NCBI GenBank assembly: GCA_023391425.1
Contig: JAEWAX010000037.1
Span: 87,305 to 151,304, forward strand
Source: Bacillota bacterium
GTDB lineage: Bacteria; Bacillota; Clostridia; Acetivibrionales; DSM-1351
Direction of reading: 5' to 3'
Length of the DNA: 64,000 bases
A program made the position numbers and the translations under genes. Numbering within the stretch: position 1 is the stretch's first letter; every line of letters begins with the position of its first letter. Below the pieces are notes generated by a model, which saw only the letters and a list, made by a program, of their open reading frames with translations, was not told the origin of the DNA and searched no databases. Of this stretch, positions 43,411 to 51,790 are shown in pieces.

Positions 43411-45177
43411 TTATTCTTTAATCACAACACTCCTATACTTTCCATTCATTAAATCTTTTTGCAAGTAGTCAAACATTATGATTTCACCGGCTTTTGTAAT
43501 ATTACAAAGTTTAATAAAAAAGACACTTTTCAATATATTTTTAGGCGCAATGCCATCATATTCTGGAAGATACACATTAATAAAATCTTGATTCTTTAGA
43601 AGCTGATGAATGGCACTAATACCAATCATATCTTCTTCCCTCTTCAAGCATTCTGGAATTGCGCAAGAACTGTCTGAGCTAAGGAAATCAAATATCATTT
43701 TCTGCCTAAACACCTCTACATATTTTTCAGATGAATAAATACTTTGAAAGAATCTATATAAAATTGCAATATTTTCTCTATAGGAGATAGGCCTATCAAG
43801 ATACCCCTTTTCTCTACAAAAAACAGAAAGCGTGTAATATAGTTTAAAAGCATTAGAAAATAAATTCTTTTCTATAAACTCCATAGAGTTTTCAAATCTT
43901 GAAGAATTGAAGTATCTTTCAAGAACCTCTTCTACATCCTTTAGCAGTAGAATATCTTCATAAGATACATAGTTGTTGCTCAGAACCTCATAAGGTGCGT
44001 AATTCCTATAGGTGAAACCATGCTTTCTAGCCTCATTTCGTATTTTAGAGCCTTTTAAAAGCTTCAAAAAGCCAAGCTGAAGTTGGTGTGGTCTCATAAC
44101 ATAAACAGAATTAAATGATTTTTTAAAAGACTCTAAATCTTCAAAGGGTAATCCGGCAATCAAATCTAGGTGTACGTGTATATTTCCCTTTTTAAGAATA
44201 TTACTAACATTCCTCGATAACTTAACTATATCCGTAACCCTATCTATTTCTTCAAGTGTATTGGGATTTGTAGTCTGAAGACCTATTTCAAGCTGTATTC
44301 GTCCTTTTGGTGAATAACTAAGCAGTTCCAACGCTTCATCATCAAATAAATCTGCAGCAGCTTCAAAATGAAATAGTGTATTACAGTCTAATCCAATAAT
44401 GAATTGAAATATTTCCTTTGCTCGCTGCTTATTACAGTTAAAGGTTCTATCTACAAATTTTATAAGTTTAGGCTTGTACACTAATAAAGCATTTATATCT
44501 TGTTTAACTCTGTCTAAAGAAAAATATCGAACACCATTAAAAGTTGATGATATACAATATGAACACGAAAAGGGACAGCCCCGTGATGATTCATAGTATA
44601 CTATCCTATTTGCTACTGATTCCATTAATTCAGGCGTATATGGAGACTTGATATCATCAAGATTTTGAACAAGACTGAAACCTTCATTATACACTATAAT
44701 GTTTTCATTTCTATATGCAATACCACTGAGTTTCTTATAATCATCAGAATTGTTTAGTATGGAACCATGCAATATTGGAAATGCTTCCTCTCCTTCACCA
44801 CATAAAACAAAATCTATTGCACTATTATCTTCTAAAATAGTATGTGCATCATATGAGACCTCTGGTCCTCCCAAAATTATTTTTAAATGCGGTAAAAGTT
44901 TCTTTAGTTCTCTTGATAACAATAGTATTATATCTATATTCCAAATATAGCAGGAAAAAGTTAGAACATCCGGCTTTTCTTTGTATATTTCAGATAGTAT
45001 ATTATCTTTATTATCATTTATTGTGAATTCCCTTATAATGATATTACTTTTTGTAACCTTAAAATTCTCATCTTTCAAAATACTTGCTTTGAGATACCAT
45101 ATAGCTAAACAAGTATGTATATATTTTGAATTTATTCCCACTAAAACTGTTTTCATTTGTAATCTCTTTTCACTCAT
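43411..45177 (-). CDS. B12-binding-domain radical SAM protein (DUF4080 type)
   Basis: This is a 588-residue iron-sulfur enzyme. The N-terminal half is a cobalamin-binding-like Rossmann domain (KTVLVGINSKYIHTCLAIWY and KIILGGPEVSYDAH). It is followed by the radical SAM core with the cluster motif CPFSCSYC (CxxxCxxC), and by a C-terminal region of the DUF4080 type. Such proteins often perform methylations or other difficult C-H chemistry; the substrate is unknown. The start may be ATG 45177 or ATG 45156 (MKTVLVG); neither has a strong ribosome site. It is monocistronic and convergent with the coiled-coil gene. Confidence 0.85.
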   Translation of the reverse strand: MSEKRLQMKTVLVGINSKYIHTCLAIWYLKASILKDENFKVTKSNIIIREFTINDNKDNILSEIYKEKPDVLTFSCYIWNIDIILLLSRELKKLLPHLKIILGGPEVSYDAHTILEDNSAIDFVLCGEGEEAFPILHGSILNNSDDYKKLSGIAYRNENIIVYNEGFSLVQNLDDIKSPYTPELMESVANRIVYYESSRGCPFSCSYCISSTFNGVRYFSLDRVKQDINALLVYKPKLIKFVDRTFNCNKQRAKEIFQFIIGLDCNTLFHFEAAADLFDDEALELLSYSPKGRIQLEIGLQTTNPNTLEEIDRVTDIVKLSRNVSNILKKGNIHVHLDLIAGLPFEDLESFKKSFNSVYVMRPHQLQLGFLKLLKGSKIRNEARKHGFTYRNYAPYEVLSNNYVSYEDILLLKDVEEVLERYFNSSRFENSMEFIEKNLFSNAFKLYYTLSVFCREKGYLDRPISYRENIAILYRFFQSIYSSEKYVEVFRQKMIFDFLSSDSSCAIPECLKREEDMIGISAIHQLLKNQDFINVYLPEYDGIAPKNILKSVFFIKLCNITKAGEIIMFDYLQKDLMNGKYRSVVIKE

Positions 45178-45299
45178 TAGTTTTTTACGGTTTTGATTTT
45201 TCTTTACCCTTTAAATTAAGTCAGTATAGTTGACTTGATACAACTCTTTTTTAGACATTTTTTACTTTTCACTAAGATTCTGTCTATATTATCCCATCT

Positions 45300-46511
45300 T
45301 TACTCTGAGCGTACAAGCCTAGCCCATATTCTGAAAATTGAATTGAAATAATAATAGAAGTCTTTCCTTCCTATGTCATTGTGTGTAATAATGTTTGCAG
45401 AAGCAAGTAACTTGTCATCTAACATATAATCAATTGTCCCAATATTGCTATCATTCTTTATTGGTGCTTCTATTTCTTTAGGAATATTATATACTATTTT
45501 AACTCTATCTACCTCATCTTGTTTTAGTGGAAGTGCGATATTATTATCTGAATAAACTGAAATCTTGTTTTCCTGTCCTTTATGTAACTTTATTTCATGA
45601 ACCTCTTGACCCTTTTTTAAGTATTCATAACTTTTGTAATTTCCAAAAGCATAATCTAATATAGTCTTACTATTTTGTGCTCTAATTGGCCTAGAAGCAC
45701 AATTCAGAACCACAGATATAATTCTCCAGCCGTTCTTAGTTGCTGAAGTTACTAGGCACCTGCCAGCTTGGCCTGTATATCCTGTTTTAACACCATCAGC
45801 CCCAGGGTATAAGCTTAACATTTCATTAGTATTAGTGATACCATTACCATCAAAAAATGAGCTCTTCGTACCTACTATTTTGCAAAACTCTTCATTCTTT
45901 AATGCATATTGAGTTATTAAAGCAAGGTCATAAGGCGTTGAATAGTGCTGTGGGTCATCTAGGCCATGAGGTGTAACGAAATTGGTATTAGTTGCTCCTA
46001 TCTCAGCAGCCTTTCTATTCATCATCTCAGCAAAAGCTTCAACAGAGCCACCTACATGCTCAGCTATTGCAATTGCAGCATCGTTTCCTGATCTAAGCAT
46101 CATAGCATACATCAGATCACCAAGCTTATATGTTTTTCCTTCCTTTAAATTAACTTGTGAACCTGAAATAGATGCAGCCCTTTTACTCACAATAACATCT
46201 TCTTGATCGTGCCCGTTTTCAAGTGCAACTATCGCAGTCATTATTTTAGTGGTGCTCGCGATAGAACGCCTAGTATATGCATTTTTTTCATAAAGTACTC
46301 TGCCACTAACTGTATCCAAAACTATTGCAGCTCCTGCTGATATTTTTGGAATAGTATTTCCTGTAGTCTCAATACTTTCCTGCTCAAATAAATTAGTAAT
46401 TGGGCCATCATCATTAGAATCATCACCATAAGCTAAATTCGTGTAAAATAAATTTGATAGTATAATTATAATTACTATTACTATCTTTAAAGTTTTTTTC
46501 AACAGCCTCAC
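45300..46511 (-). CDS. D-alanyl-D-alanine carboxypeptidase (DacF/PBP5-like)
   Basis: This is a 403-residue exported penicillin-binding protein that trims the terminal D-Ala of peptidoglycan stem peptides. An N-terminal signal (LKIVIVIIIILSNLFYTNLAYG) precedes the catalytic domain. The three active-site motifs are the SxxK in SIASTTKIM, SGN in LRSGNDAA, and KTG in GVKTGYTGQAG. A C-terminal beta-rich PBP5_C-type domain follows, and a final helix-like segment may hold it to the membrane. The start is probably GTG 46511, though a TTG nine bases on is possible. In spore formers such enzymes also shape the cortex. Upstream lies the 127-bp tandem array. Confidence 0.92.
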   Translation of the reverse strand: MRLLKKTLKIVIVIIIILSNLFYTNLAYGDDSNDDGPITNLFEQESIETTGNTIPKISAGAAIVLDTVSGRVLYEKNAYTRRSIASTTKIMTAIVALENGHDQEDVIVSKRAASISGSQVNLKEGKTYKLGDLMYAMMLRSGNDAAIAIAEHVGGSVEAFAEMMNRKAAEIGATNTNFVTPHGLDDPQHYSTPYDLALITQYALKNEEFCKIVGTKSSFFDGNGITNTNEMLSLYPGADGVKTGYTGQAGRCLVTSATKNGWRIISVVLNCASRPIRAQNSKTILDYAFGNYKSYEYLKKGQEVHEIKLHKGQENKISVYSDNNIALPLKQDEVDRVKIVYNIPKEIEAPIKNDSNIGTIDYMLDDKLLASANIITHNDIGRKDFYYYFNSIFRIWARLVRSE

Positions 46512-46601
46512 ATCCCAGCTTTCTAAACATTAGTCAGACCTAGTTCAAATTAAGCTTTTCTTCATCTACTCTACTACTTAAGAAAAATAAAAGTACAACC
46601 G

Positions 46602-46921
46602 TTATCCATTCTTGTTGTGTAATTTATTTTCCGCTATTAGTGGAAGAATAGAAATAAACCCGTTGTGATTAACAGAGTTCTTAGATTTAGGGTGAATGAC
46701 TTTTCTCCCACTAAATCTTAGAAATCGTTATCCACTCTACTTTTGTAGTTCATCTTCCACTTTTCAGTGGAAGAATAGAAATAAATCCGTTGTGATTAAC
46801 AGAGTTCTTAGATTTAGGGTGAATGACTTTTCTCCCACTAAATCTTAGAAATCGTTATCCACTCTCCTTTGTAGTTTATCTTCCACTTTTCAGTGGAAGA
46901 ATAGAAATAAACCCGTTGTGA
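46602..46921. repeat. Tandem array with a 126-127-bp period
   Basis: The 616-base divergent gap holds two full copies (from 46639 and 46766), the start of a third (46892-46921) and a degraded earlier one. Each unit carries the hairpin TCTTCCACT-TTTC-AGTGGAAGA, a second stem AGATTTAG/CTAAATCT, and a DnaA-box-like nonamer (TTATCCATT at 46602, TTATCCACT at 46728 and 46855). No ORF is present. The remainder of the gap, up to 47127, is AT-rich with one small palindrome, ACCTAT/ATAGGT (47053-47070). Confidence 0.88.
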
Positions 46922-47127
46922 TAAATATATGTAAATTGAAATGTGTTTATAACGTATAGTTATTCTAAATATTAAAAAATGAATCAAACATTTCTATTTA
47001 TATCTCGTACAATATAATAATTCTTCAGTTATTTGTTGATATTAACAAATGTACCTATCACTTTATAGGTAAAATGTATTATTATATATTTAGTTATGAT
47101 TTATTCTAATGTTTTTGGAGGCTTAAG

Positions 47128-48321
47128 ATGAGAAACGTAGTAATAATTTCTTCTGATTATACAGGGCACGGTCATAAAAGTATTAGCGAGGCACTGCAAG
47201 AGCAATTTAAAATGCATGACGACGTTTGCTTAAATATTATAGATGGTTTTGATTTAGGCGGTAATATGTGGATTAAAGTAGGTAAATCCTATGGTTTAGT
47301 AACAAGAAATGCAAAAGAACTTTGGAATTTGGCTTGGAAAATTTCCAAACGAAATCCTTTATTTATTCATGAATTTACAGAACTAACTATAAAAGAAAAT
47401 TTCATAAAACTATTAAGGAAACTCAAACCAGACTTAATTTTATGTGTTCACCCTGTTTTCAACACACCAATTTTAAACATTCTAAAGGAATACAAAATAA
47501 ATATACCTTTTGCTACCTTTGTAGCTGATTTGGTAAGCATATCTCCTTTGTGGGCTGACAAAAGAGCAGACTGCATAATTTGTCCAACTGAAGAAGCAAA
47601 GCAAAGATGTATTGGTTTTGGAGTTGCTGAACAATGCACAAAAGTAATAGGCTTCCCTGTAAGACAAAGGTTCACGCAACATATTGTCAATGGTATTACG
47701 AAAAAAGACTATAGCTTGGATAGGCCTTTAGAATGTCTATTTATGAGTGGTGGAGAAGGTTCTGGTGATATGGGTATTATTTCAAAGATTCTTTTAGATA
47801 ATTTTAATTCTAATGTACACATAATCGCAGGCAGAAATGAAGCATTAAAGGATAAGCTTGAGAAAACGTTATCTCAACAATACCCTGGAAGGGTTGAGAT
47901 TCTAGGATATGTTACAAACATTCAAGATTATATGTTGGCTTCTGATATAGCTTTTACTAGGGGAAGCCCAAATGTAATGATGGAAGCTGTTGCTTGTAAT
48001 GTTCCACTTATAATAACTGGAGCATTGCCCGGGCAAGAGCAAGAAAATCCTGATTTTGCTGTTAAAAACAAGCTTGGCATATTTTGCGAGGATACTTCAA
48101 ATCTGTCCAATGTAGTGTCAGCTTTATTAGCTGATAATGCAAAAGGATTAAATGAAATTAAACAGGCTCAGCGTGATTATTTTGATCATGATTCTGCCAA
48201 AAAGATTGTTGAGTTTTCTCTTGCTCTAATTAATAATAATAACAAATTTAAATATCCATCTGAGATTAGACGAAAAAGAAAATTTCTAAAACTGAAGTTA
48301 AAATCAAGAAAAAGTTCATAA
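47128..48321 (+). CDS. MGDG-synthase-type glycosyltransferase (UgtP-like)
   Basis: This is a 397-residue peripheral membrane glycosyltransferase that probably adds sugar to diacylglycerol, giving glycolipids and the lipoteichoic acid anchor. The N-terminal half has the TGHGHKSISEAL loop typical of MGDG synthases and UgtP; the C-terminal GT-B half has FMSGGEGSGDMG and the nucleotide-sugar region RGSPNVMMEAVACNVPLII. The C-terminus is strongly basic, fitting binding to anionic lipid. ATG 47128 follows GGAGG by seven bases. The gene is divergent from the carboxypeptidase gene, with the tandem array between them, and is closed by a shared terminator. Sugar and acceptor are inferred. Confidence 0.85.
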   Translation: MRNVVIISSDYTGHGHKSISEALQEQFKMHDDVCLNIIDGFDLGGNMWIKVGKSYGLVTRNAKELWNLAWKISKRNPLFIHEFTELTIKENFIKLLRKLKPDLILCVHPVFNTPILNILKEYKINIPFATFVADLVSISPLWADKRADCIICPTEEAKQRCIGFGVAEQCTKVIGFPVRQRFTQHIVNGITKKDYSLDRPLECLFMSGGEGSGDMGIISKILLDNFNSNVHIIAGRNEALKDKLEKTLSQQYPGRVEILGYVTNIQDYMLASDIAFTRGSPNVMMEAVACNVPLIITGALPGQEQENPDFAVKNKLGIFCEDTSNLSNVVSALLADNAKGLNEIKQAQRDYFDHDSAKKIVEFSLALINNNNKFKYPSEIRRKRKFLKLKLKSRKSS

Positions 48322-48396
48322 AGAAACTTTGGCTTTTGTAAAAGAAAACATAGTTTCATTATACTTAGAAAGTGTAAATTAAGAAATCTATATAAT

Positions 48397-48433
48397 AAAA
48401 ACCTCATTTCACACCATGCGAAATGAGGTTTTT
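48397..48433. terminator. Bidirectional terminator between glycosyltransferase and uracil permease genes
   Basis: AAAAACCTCATTTC (48397-48410) pairs exactly with 48420-48433 around a nine-base loop. A and T runs flank both sides, so it can end both convergent transcripts. Confidence 0.92.
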
Positions 48434-48474
48434 TATGTTCAATCTTTAATTTATACATATTCATTATCTATATA

Positions 48475-49782
48475 TTAATCATTAGTTAGCTTAAGCTTTT
48501 CAAGTATATAGAATATTAAACTAAGAGCCATACCTACTAGTGTAGCAAGCACCATTCCTGACAACTTAACCTTGTCTCCAACAGGTATTGCTACTCCACT
48601 AATACCTGTAACAAAAACTAATGCTGTAAGAACTAGGTTTTTTGCTTTGCTGTAATCAATCTTTGCTTCAACAATCATTCTGATACCAGAAGCAGCAATT
48701 GTTCCAAAGAGAAGTAAACTTACTCCACCCATAACTGCTGGTGGGATACTTGAAATTACTCCTGATAGCTTACCAGCAAATGCTATTATAATTGATATAA
48801 CTCCAGCACCGCCAATAACCCATACACTATAAACTCTAGTTATAGCCATTACTCCCATATTTTCACCATAGGTGGTTGTAGGACATGAGCCACAAAAACC
48901 TGAAAGCATTGTGGAAATACCATCTCCCATTAAGGATCTATGTAGTCCTGGATTCTTTGTCAAATCTCTTCCAACAATATTACTTGTAACAAATAAGTGA
49001 CCTATGTGCTCTGAAAGTACCACCAAAGCAGCTGGTGCCAAAATCAAAACTGCATTAAAGTCAAAAGAAGGAAAAACAAAGGTAGGTATGTTAAACCAAT
49101 CTTTTGCTGTAATTGCTGAATAATCTACACATCCCATTGCAGCAGAAAGTCCATAGCCAGCTGCTACAGCAACTAAAATAGGAATTACAGAAAGGAAGCC
49201 TCTAAAGCATAGATTACCAATTACTAATATAGCCAAGGTTACCATTGAAATAATAATAGCTTTTTTATCAAAACCACCATCTGCATTTGGCAATAATCCA
49301 GCCATATTAGCAGCGGTTCCTGACAATTCAAGTCCAATTAGTGCAACAATAGGTCCCATTGCTGCTGGTGGTAAAACAATATCTAACCAACCAGTACCTA
49401 CTTTTCCAATAATGAATGCGACTATCACAAAAACTAGACCACATGCTATGAAGCCACCTAAAGCTTTTGCATAATTGTCTGCATAACTTGTTGAACTTGT
49501 TATTATAGCCGCTGTTGGTGAAAGGAACGCAAAACTCGAACCCAGAAATGCAGGAGCCTTTCCTTTACATATAAACAAATAAATCAAAGTTCCTATACCA
49601 TTGAGCAGAAGTACCAGCGCAGGGTCAATAACCTGAGTACCATCCGCTGCATAGCTGTTAAATAAGAATGGAACAAGTACAGATGCACTAAACATTGCAA
49701 ACAAATGCTGAAAGCTAAGTGGCAATGCTTTTAAAAATGGAACTTTTTCTTCAACCTGAATTATTGGTCTAACATTACTCAT
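48475..49782 (-). CDS. uraA: Uracil permease (NCS2 family)
   Basis: This 435-residue membrane transporter of the nucleobase-cation symporter 2 family brings in uracil for pyrimidine salvage. Family features include LPLSFQHLFAMFSASVLVPFL at the N-terminus, a glutamate in VLSEHIGH, and GFCGSCPTTTYGENMGVMAITRVYS in the substrate-binding region. About 12-14 helices are predicted. ATG 49782 has GGAGGGG ahead. The leader carries a PyrR-binding loop and an attenuator, so uptake should fall when UMP is plentiful; this control also supports uracil over xanthine as substrate. It is monocistronic. Confidence 0.93.
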   Translation of the reverse strand: MSNVRPIIQVEEKVPFLKALPLSFQHLFAMFSASVLVPFLFNSYAADGTQVIDPALVLLLNGIGTLIYLFICKGKAPAFLGSSFAFLSPTAAIITSSTSYADNYAKALGGFIACGLVFVIVAFIIGKVGTGWLDIVLPPAAMGPIVALIGLELSGTAANMAGLLPNADGGFDKKAIIISMVTLAILVIGNLCFRGFLSVIPILVAVAAGYGLSAAMGCVDYSAITAKDWFNIPTFVFPSFDFNAVLILAPAALVVLSEHIGHLFVTSNIVGRDLTKNPGLHRSLMGDGISTMLSGFCGSCPTTTYGENMGVMAITRVYSVWVIGGAGVISIIIAFAGKLSGVISSIPPAVMGGVSLLLFGTIAASGIRMIVEAKIDYSKAKNLVLTALVFVTGISGVAIPVGDKVKLSGMVLATLVGMALSLIFYILEKLKLTND

Positions 49783-49811
49783 AAATAAATCCCCTCCAAT
49801 TATTTTTAAAT

Positions 49812-49909
49812 AAAAAAACCTTACTGAGCATGGCGCAGTAAGGTTGGGTTTGATCCAATTAAAAAGTACCTATATTCCCAATATATACCCTTACTAGCCT
49901 CTCTGGACT
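49812..49909 (-). promoter_or_regulatory. PyrR-dependent attenuator in the uraA leader
   Basis: On the minus strand AGTCCAGAGAGGCT (49909-49896) matches the PyrR RNA-binding loop. The following AGTAAGG can pair with CCTTACT of the terminator as an antiterminator. The terminator itself is AACCTTACTG (49845-49836) with CAGTAAGGTT (49826-49817) and a T-run. PyrR bound with UMP would free the terminator. The rest of the 330-base gap is AT-rich and presumably holds the promoter. Confidence 0.9.
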
Positions 49910-50112
49910 AATTTAAAAGTTTTTTTATCCGCAAATAAGTGTATCATATGTTTTTACTAAAGTCTACAAAAAAAAAGTATTTTTGCAACATTATAAATCG
50001 CAACATTAAAATGTCCTTCTTTGGCGCAGCTTAAGTCCATAAAAAGCATCTCTTAATAAACACACTTTATGATTTCAAACATCAGTGTATAAGCTGAAAC
50101 TTGTTTACTAAT

Positions 50113-51780
50113 TTACTTTGGCTGTATTTTATCGTTAAAATACCCCTTGGGCACATCTGGAAATTTCGAAGTATCCCATTTTCTATTTCCTCCAGTACCA
50201 GATTTCATATACTGGTCTGATACCAGAAAATACTTGTTAGTACTCCCTTCTGTATCATTCCAAGTAGTATCTAGATGATAATACTTTCCATTAAGCTTAA
50301 CTAGATTCCATGAATGATTATCATCTTTTCCAATTACTGCATTTCCATAAACCATTTTATTCTCAATTCCTGCTTCCTGCAAAAGAAGTCCTGTTAATTT
50401 AGTATATGCGTCACAGACACCAAATCCCTCCTTTAATATACCAATTGACTCATGCTGGTAATCTAAACATAATGGATGTCCCATCTCCCATGGCATTATC
50501 ACCCTCCCTATGGGATAATTGGCATGGTCACATACATATTTATTTATAGCTGTAATCTTCTCTAAATCACTCATCTTACTATTTGTAATTTCTTTAACTA
50601 TTCTTTTTACCTCAGACTTAACATAATCATATTCACCCTGTGAATAGTAATCTATATTCATAAATTGCATATCTGCTTCTTCATATTTAATCGTAGAACG
50701 AAATTCGGGTTCCTTAAGATATTCACCGTCTGCTTTTAAAATAGCCATTGAAAAATTCCATGAAGGATATGGCTGAACAGCTGCTAGACCTTCCTTAAAG
50801 GGATTAGCATATAAATACTCAGGATTCTTAAATGTTGTTCCATCCTTATTCAGATATCCATAACCACGTAATTCAGCACGACCATATTGGTCCTTCAAGT
50901 AGTTATCGACTGCTACCACAGCATGTCCCCCACTAAAATTAAAGGCTTTTGATAACTTAGAATACTTTTTTTTATTTGAATCATAAATTTTATCAAATAT
51001 CTTTCCTTCTAAAGTTGCATAAGCAAAATTACTTCCACACTTAAGTAGAATTACACCTTCGCTTATTCCAACAATGAAATCAGATGGTAATTCTACAGGT
51101 TCCATATTTTTATTCAAAAGATATGTATGAAGCTTGATAAGTCTGCCATTTGAATCGTTTTCAGCATAATTAACGCTGGGAAAACTTTGATTAGATTCTT
51201 CATCAGTATAATAAAACGGAGCCCCATCATAAGCTGGTTTTGCAAGCCTTAATTTATTTGTTATGTACCCAAATTTTCTATTCTCTACGTATTTGCTCGG
51301 TGCAGAATCACTAATTATTGTATGAATTCCTTTTACCCCACAATCCATAGAGCTTAAGTAATAATTTGTCTTTAAAACAACTTTTCCTTTTTTGTCAATT
51401 ATGCTAAGTTTCTCATCCTTATCAGTTACTGCTGCATAGCCATCTTTGAAATCATTTGCTCTATAAAACCTGCTACTAAAAGCAGCCTTACCTTTACTGT
51501 TTATGTATCCTGTTCTGGCTTCATAGAAATCATCAGTAGTATTATAATATGTAACCATAGCCAGACCATCGGAAAAGTCTTTCGCTTCTTCAAATTGAGC
51601 CTTTATTACCCATTTGCCCTTGCTGTCAACATAACCATATTTCCCTACTGCAGTATCAATTTTAGGCTTTAAATCAGTGCTACTTTTACTACTGGCAAAT
51701 ACATTGCTAGTTGTAGCTGAAAAAATAAAAAAGCAAGTTATTAATATAAAACAAAATAAACATTCTTTAATCCTTTTCAT
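50113..51780 (-). CDS. Exported WG-repeat protein with C-terminal transglutaminase-like domain
   Basis: This is a 555-residue secreted or surface protein. The signal peptide (KECLFCFILITCFFIF, then SATTSNVFA) is followed by about six WG-type repeats, such as KYGYVDSKGKWVIKAQFEEA. A C-terminal transglutaminase-like protease domain has the triad Cys456 (GVCDAYT), His489 (DDNHSW) and Asp504 (YHLDTTW). Such domains cleave or cross-link proteins or peptidoglycan peptides; the target is unknown. ATG 51780 has AAGGAGACG ahead. It starts ten bases after the stop of the larger WG-repeat gene, so both belong to one operon. The WG repeats probably serve in binding. Confidence 0.85.
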   Translation of the reverse strand: MKRIKECLFCFILITCFFIFSATTSNVFASSKSSTDLKPKIDTAVGKYGYVDSKGKWVIKAQFEEAKDFSDGLAMVTYYNTTDDFYEARTGYINSKGKAAFSSRFYRANDFKDGYAAVTDKDEKLSIIDKKGKVVLKTNYYLSSMDCGVKGIHTIISDSAPSKYVENRKFGYITNKLRLAKPAYDGAPFYYTDEESNQSFPSVNYAENDSNGRLIKLHTYLLNKNMEPVELPSDFIVGISEGVILLKCGSNFAYATLEGKIFDKIYDSNKKKYSKLSKAFNFSGGHAVVAVDNYLKDQYGRAELRGYGYLNKDGTTFKNPEYLYANPFKEGLAAVQPYPSWNFSMAILKADGEYLKEPEFRSTIKYEEADMQFMNIDYYSQGEYDYVKSEVKRIVKEITNSKMSDLEKITAINKYVCDHANYPIGRVIMPWEMGHPLCLDYQHESIGILKEGFGVCDAYTKLTGLLLQEAGIENKMVYGNAVIGKDDNHSWNLVKLNGKYYHLDTTWNDTEGSTNKYFLVSDQYMKSGTGGNRKWDTSKFPDVPKGYFNDKIQPK

Positions 51781-51790
51781 ATTCGTCTCC

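Noticed and set aside
46602..46921. Possible CRISPR array
   Set aside because: The whole 127-bp unit is repeated, with no variable spacers between short repeats, and no cas gene is in the window.
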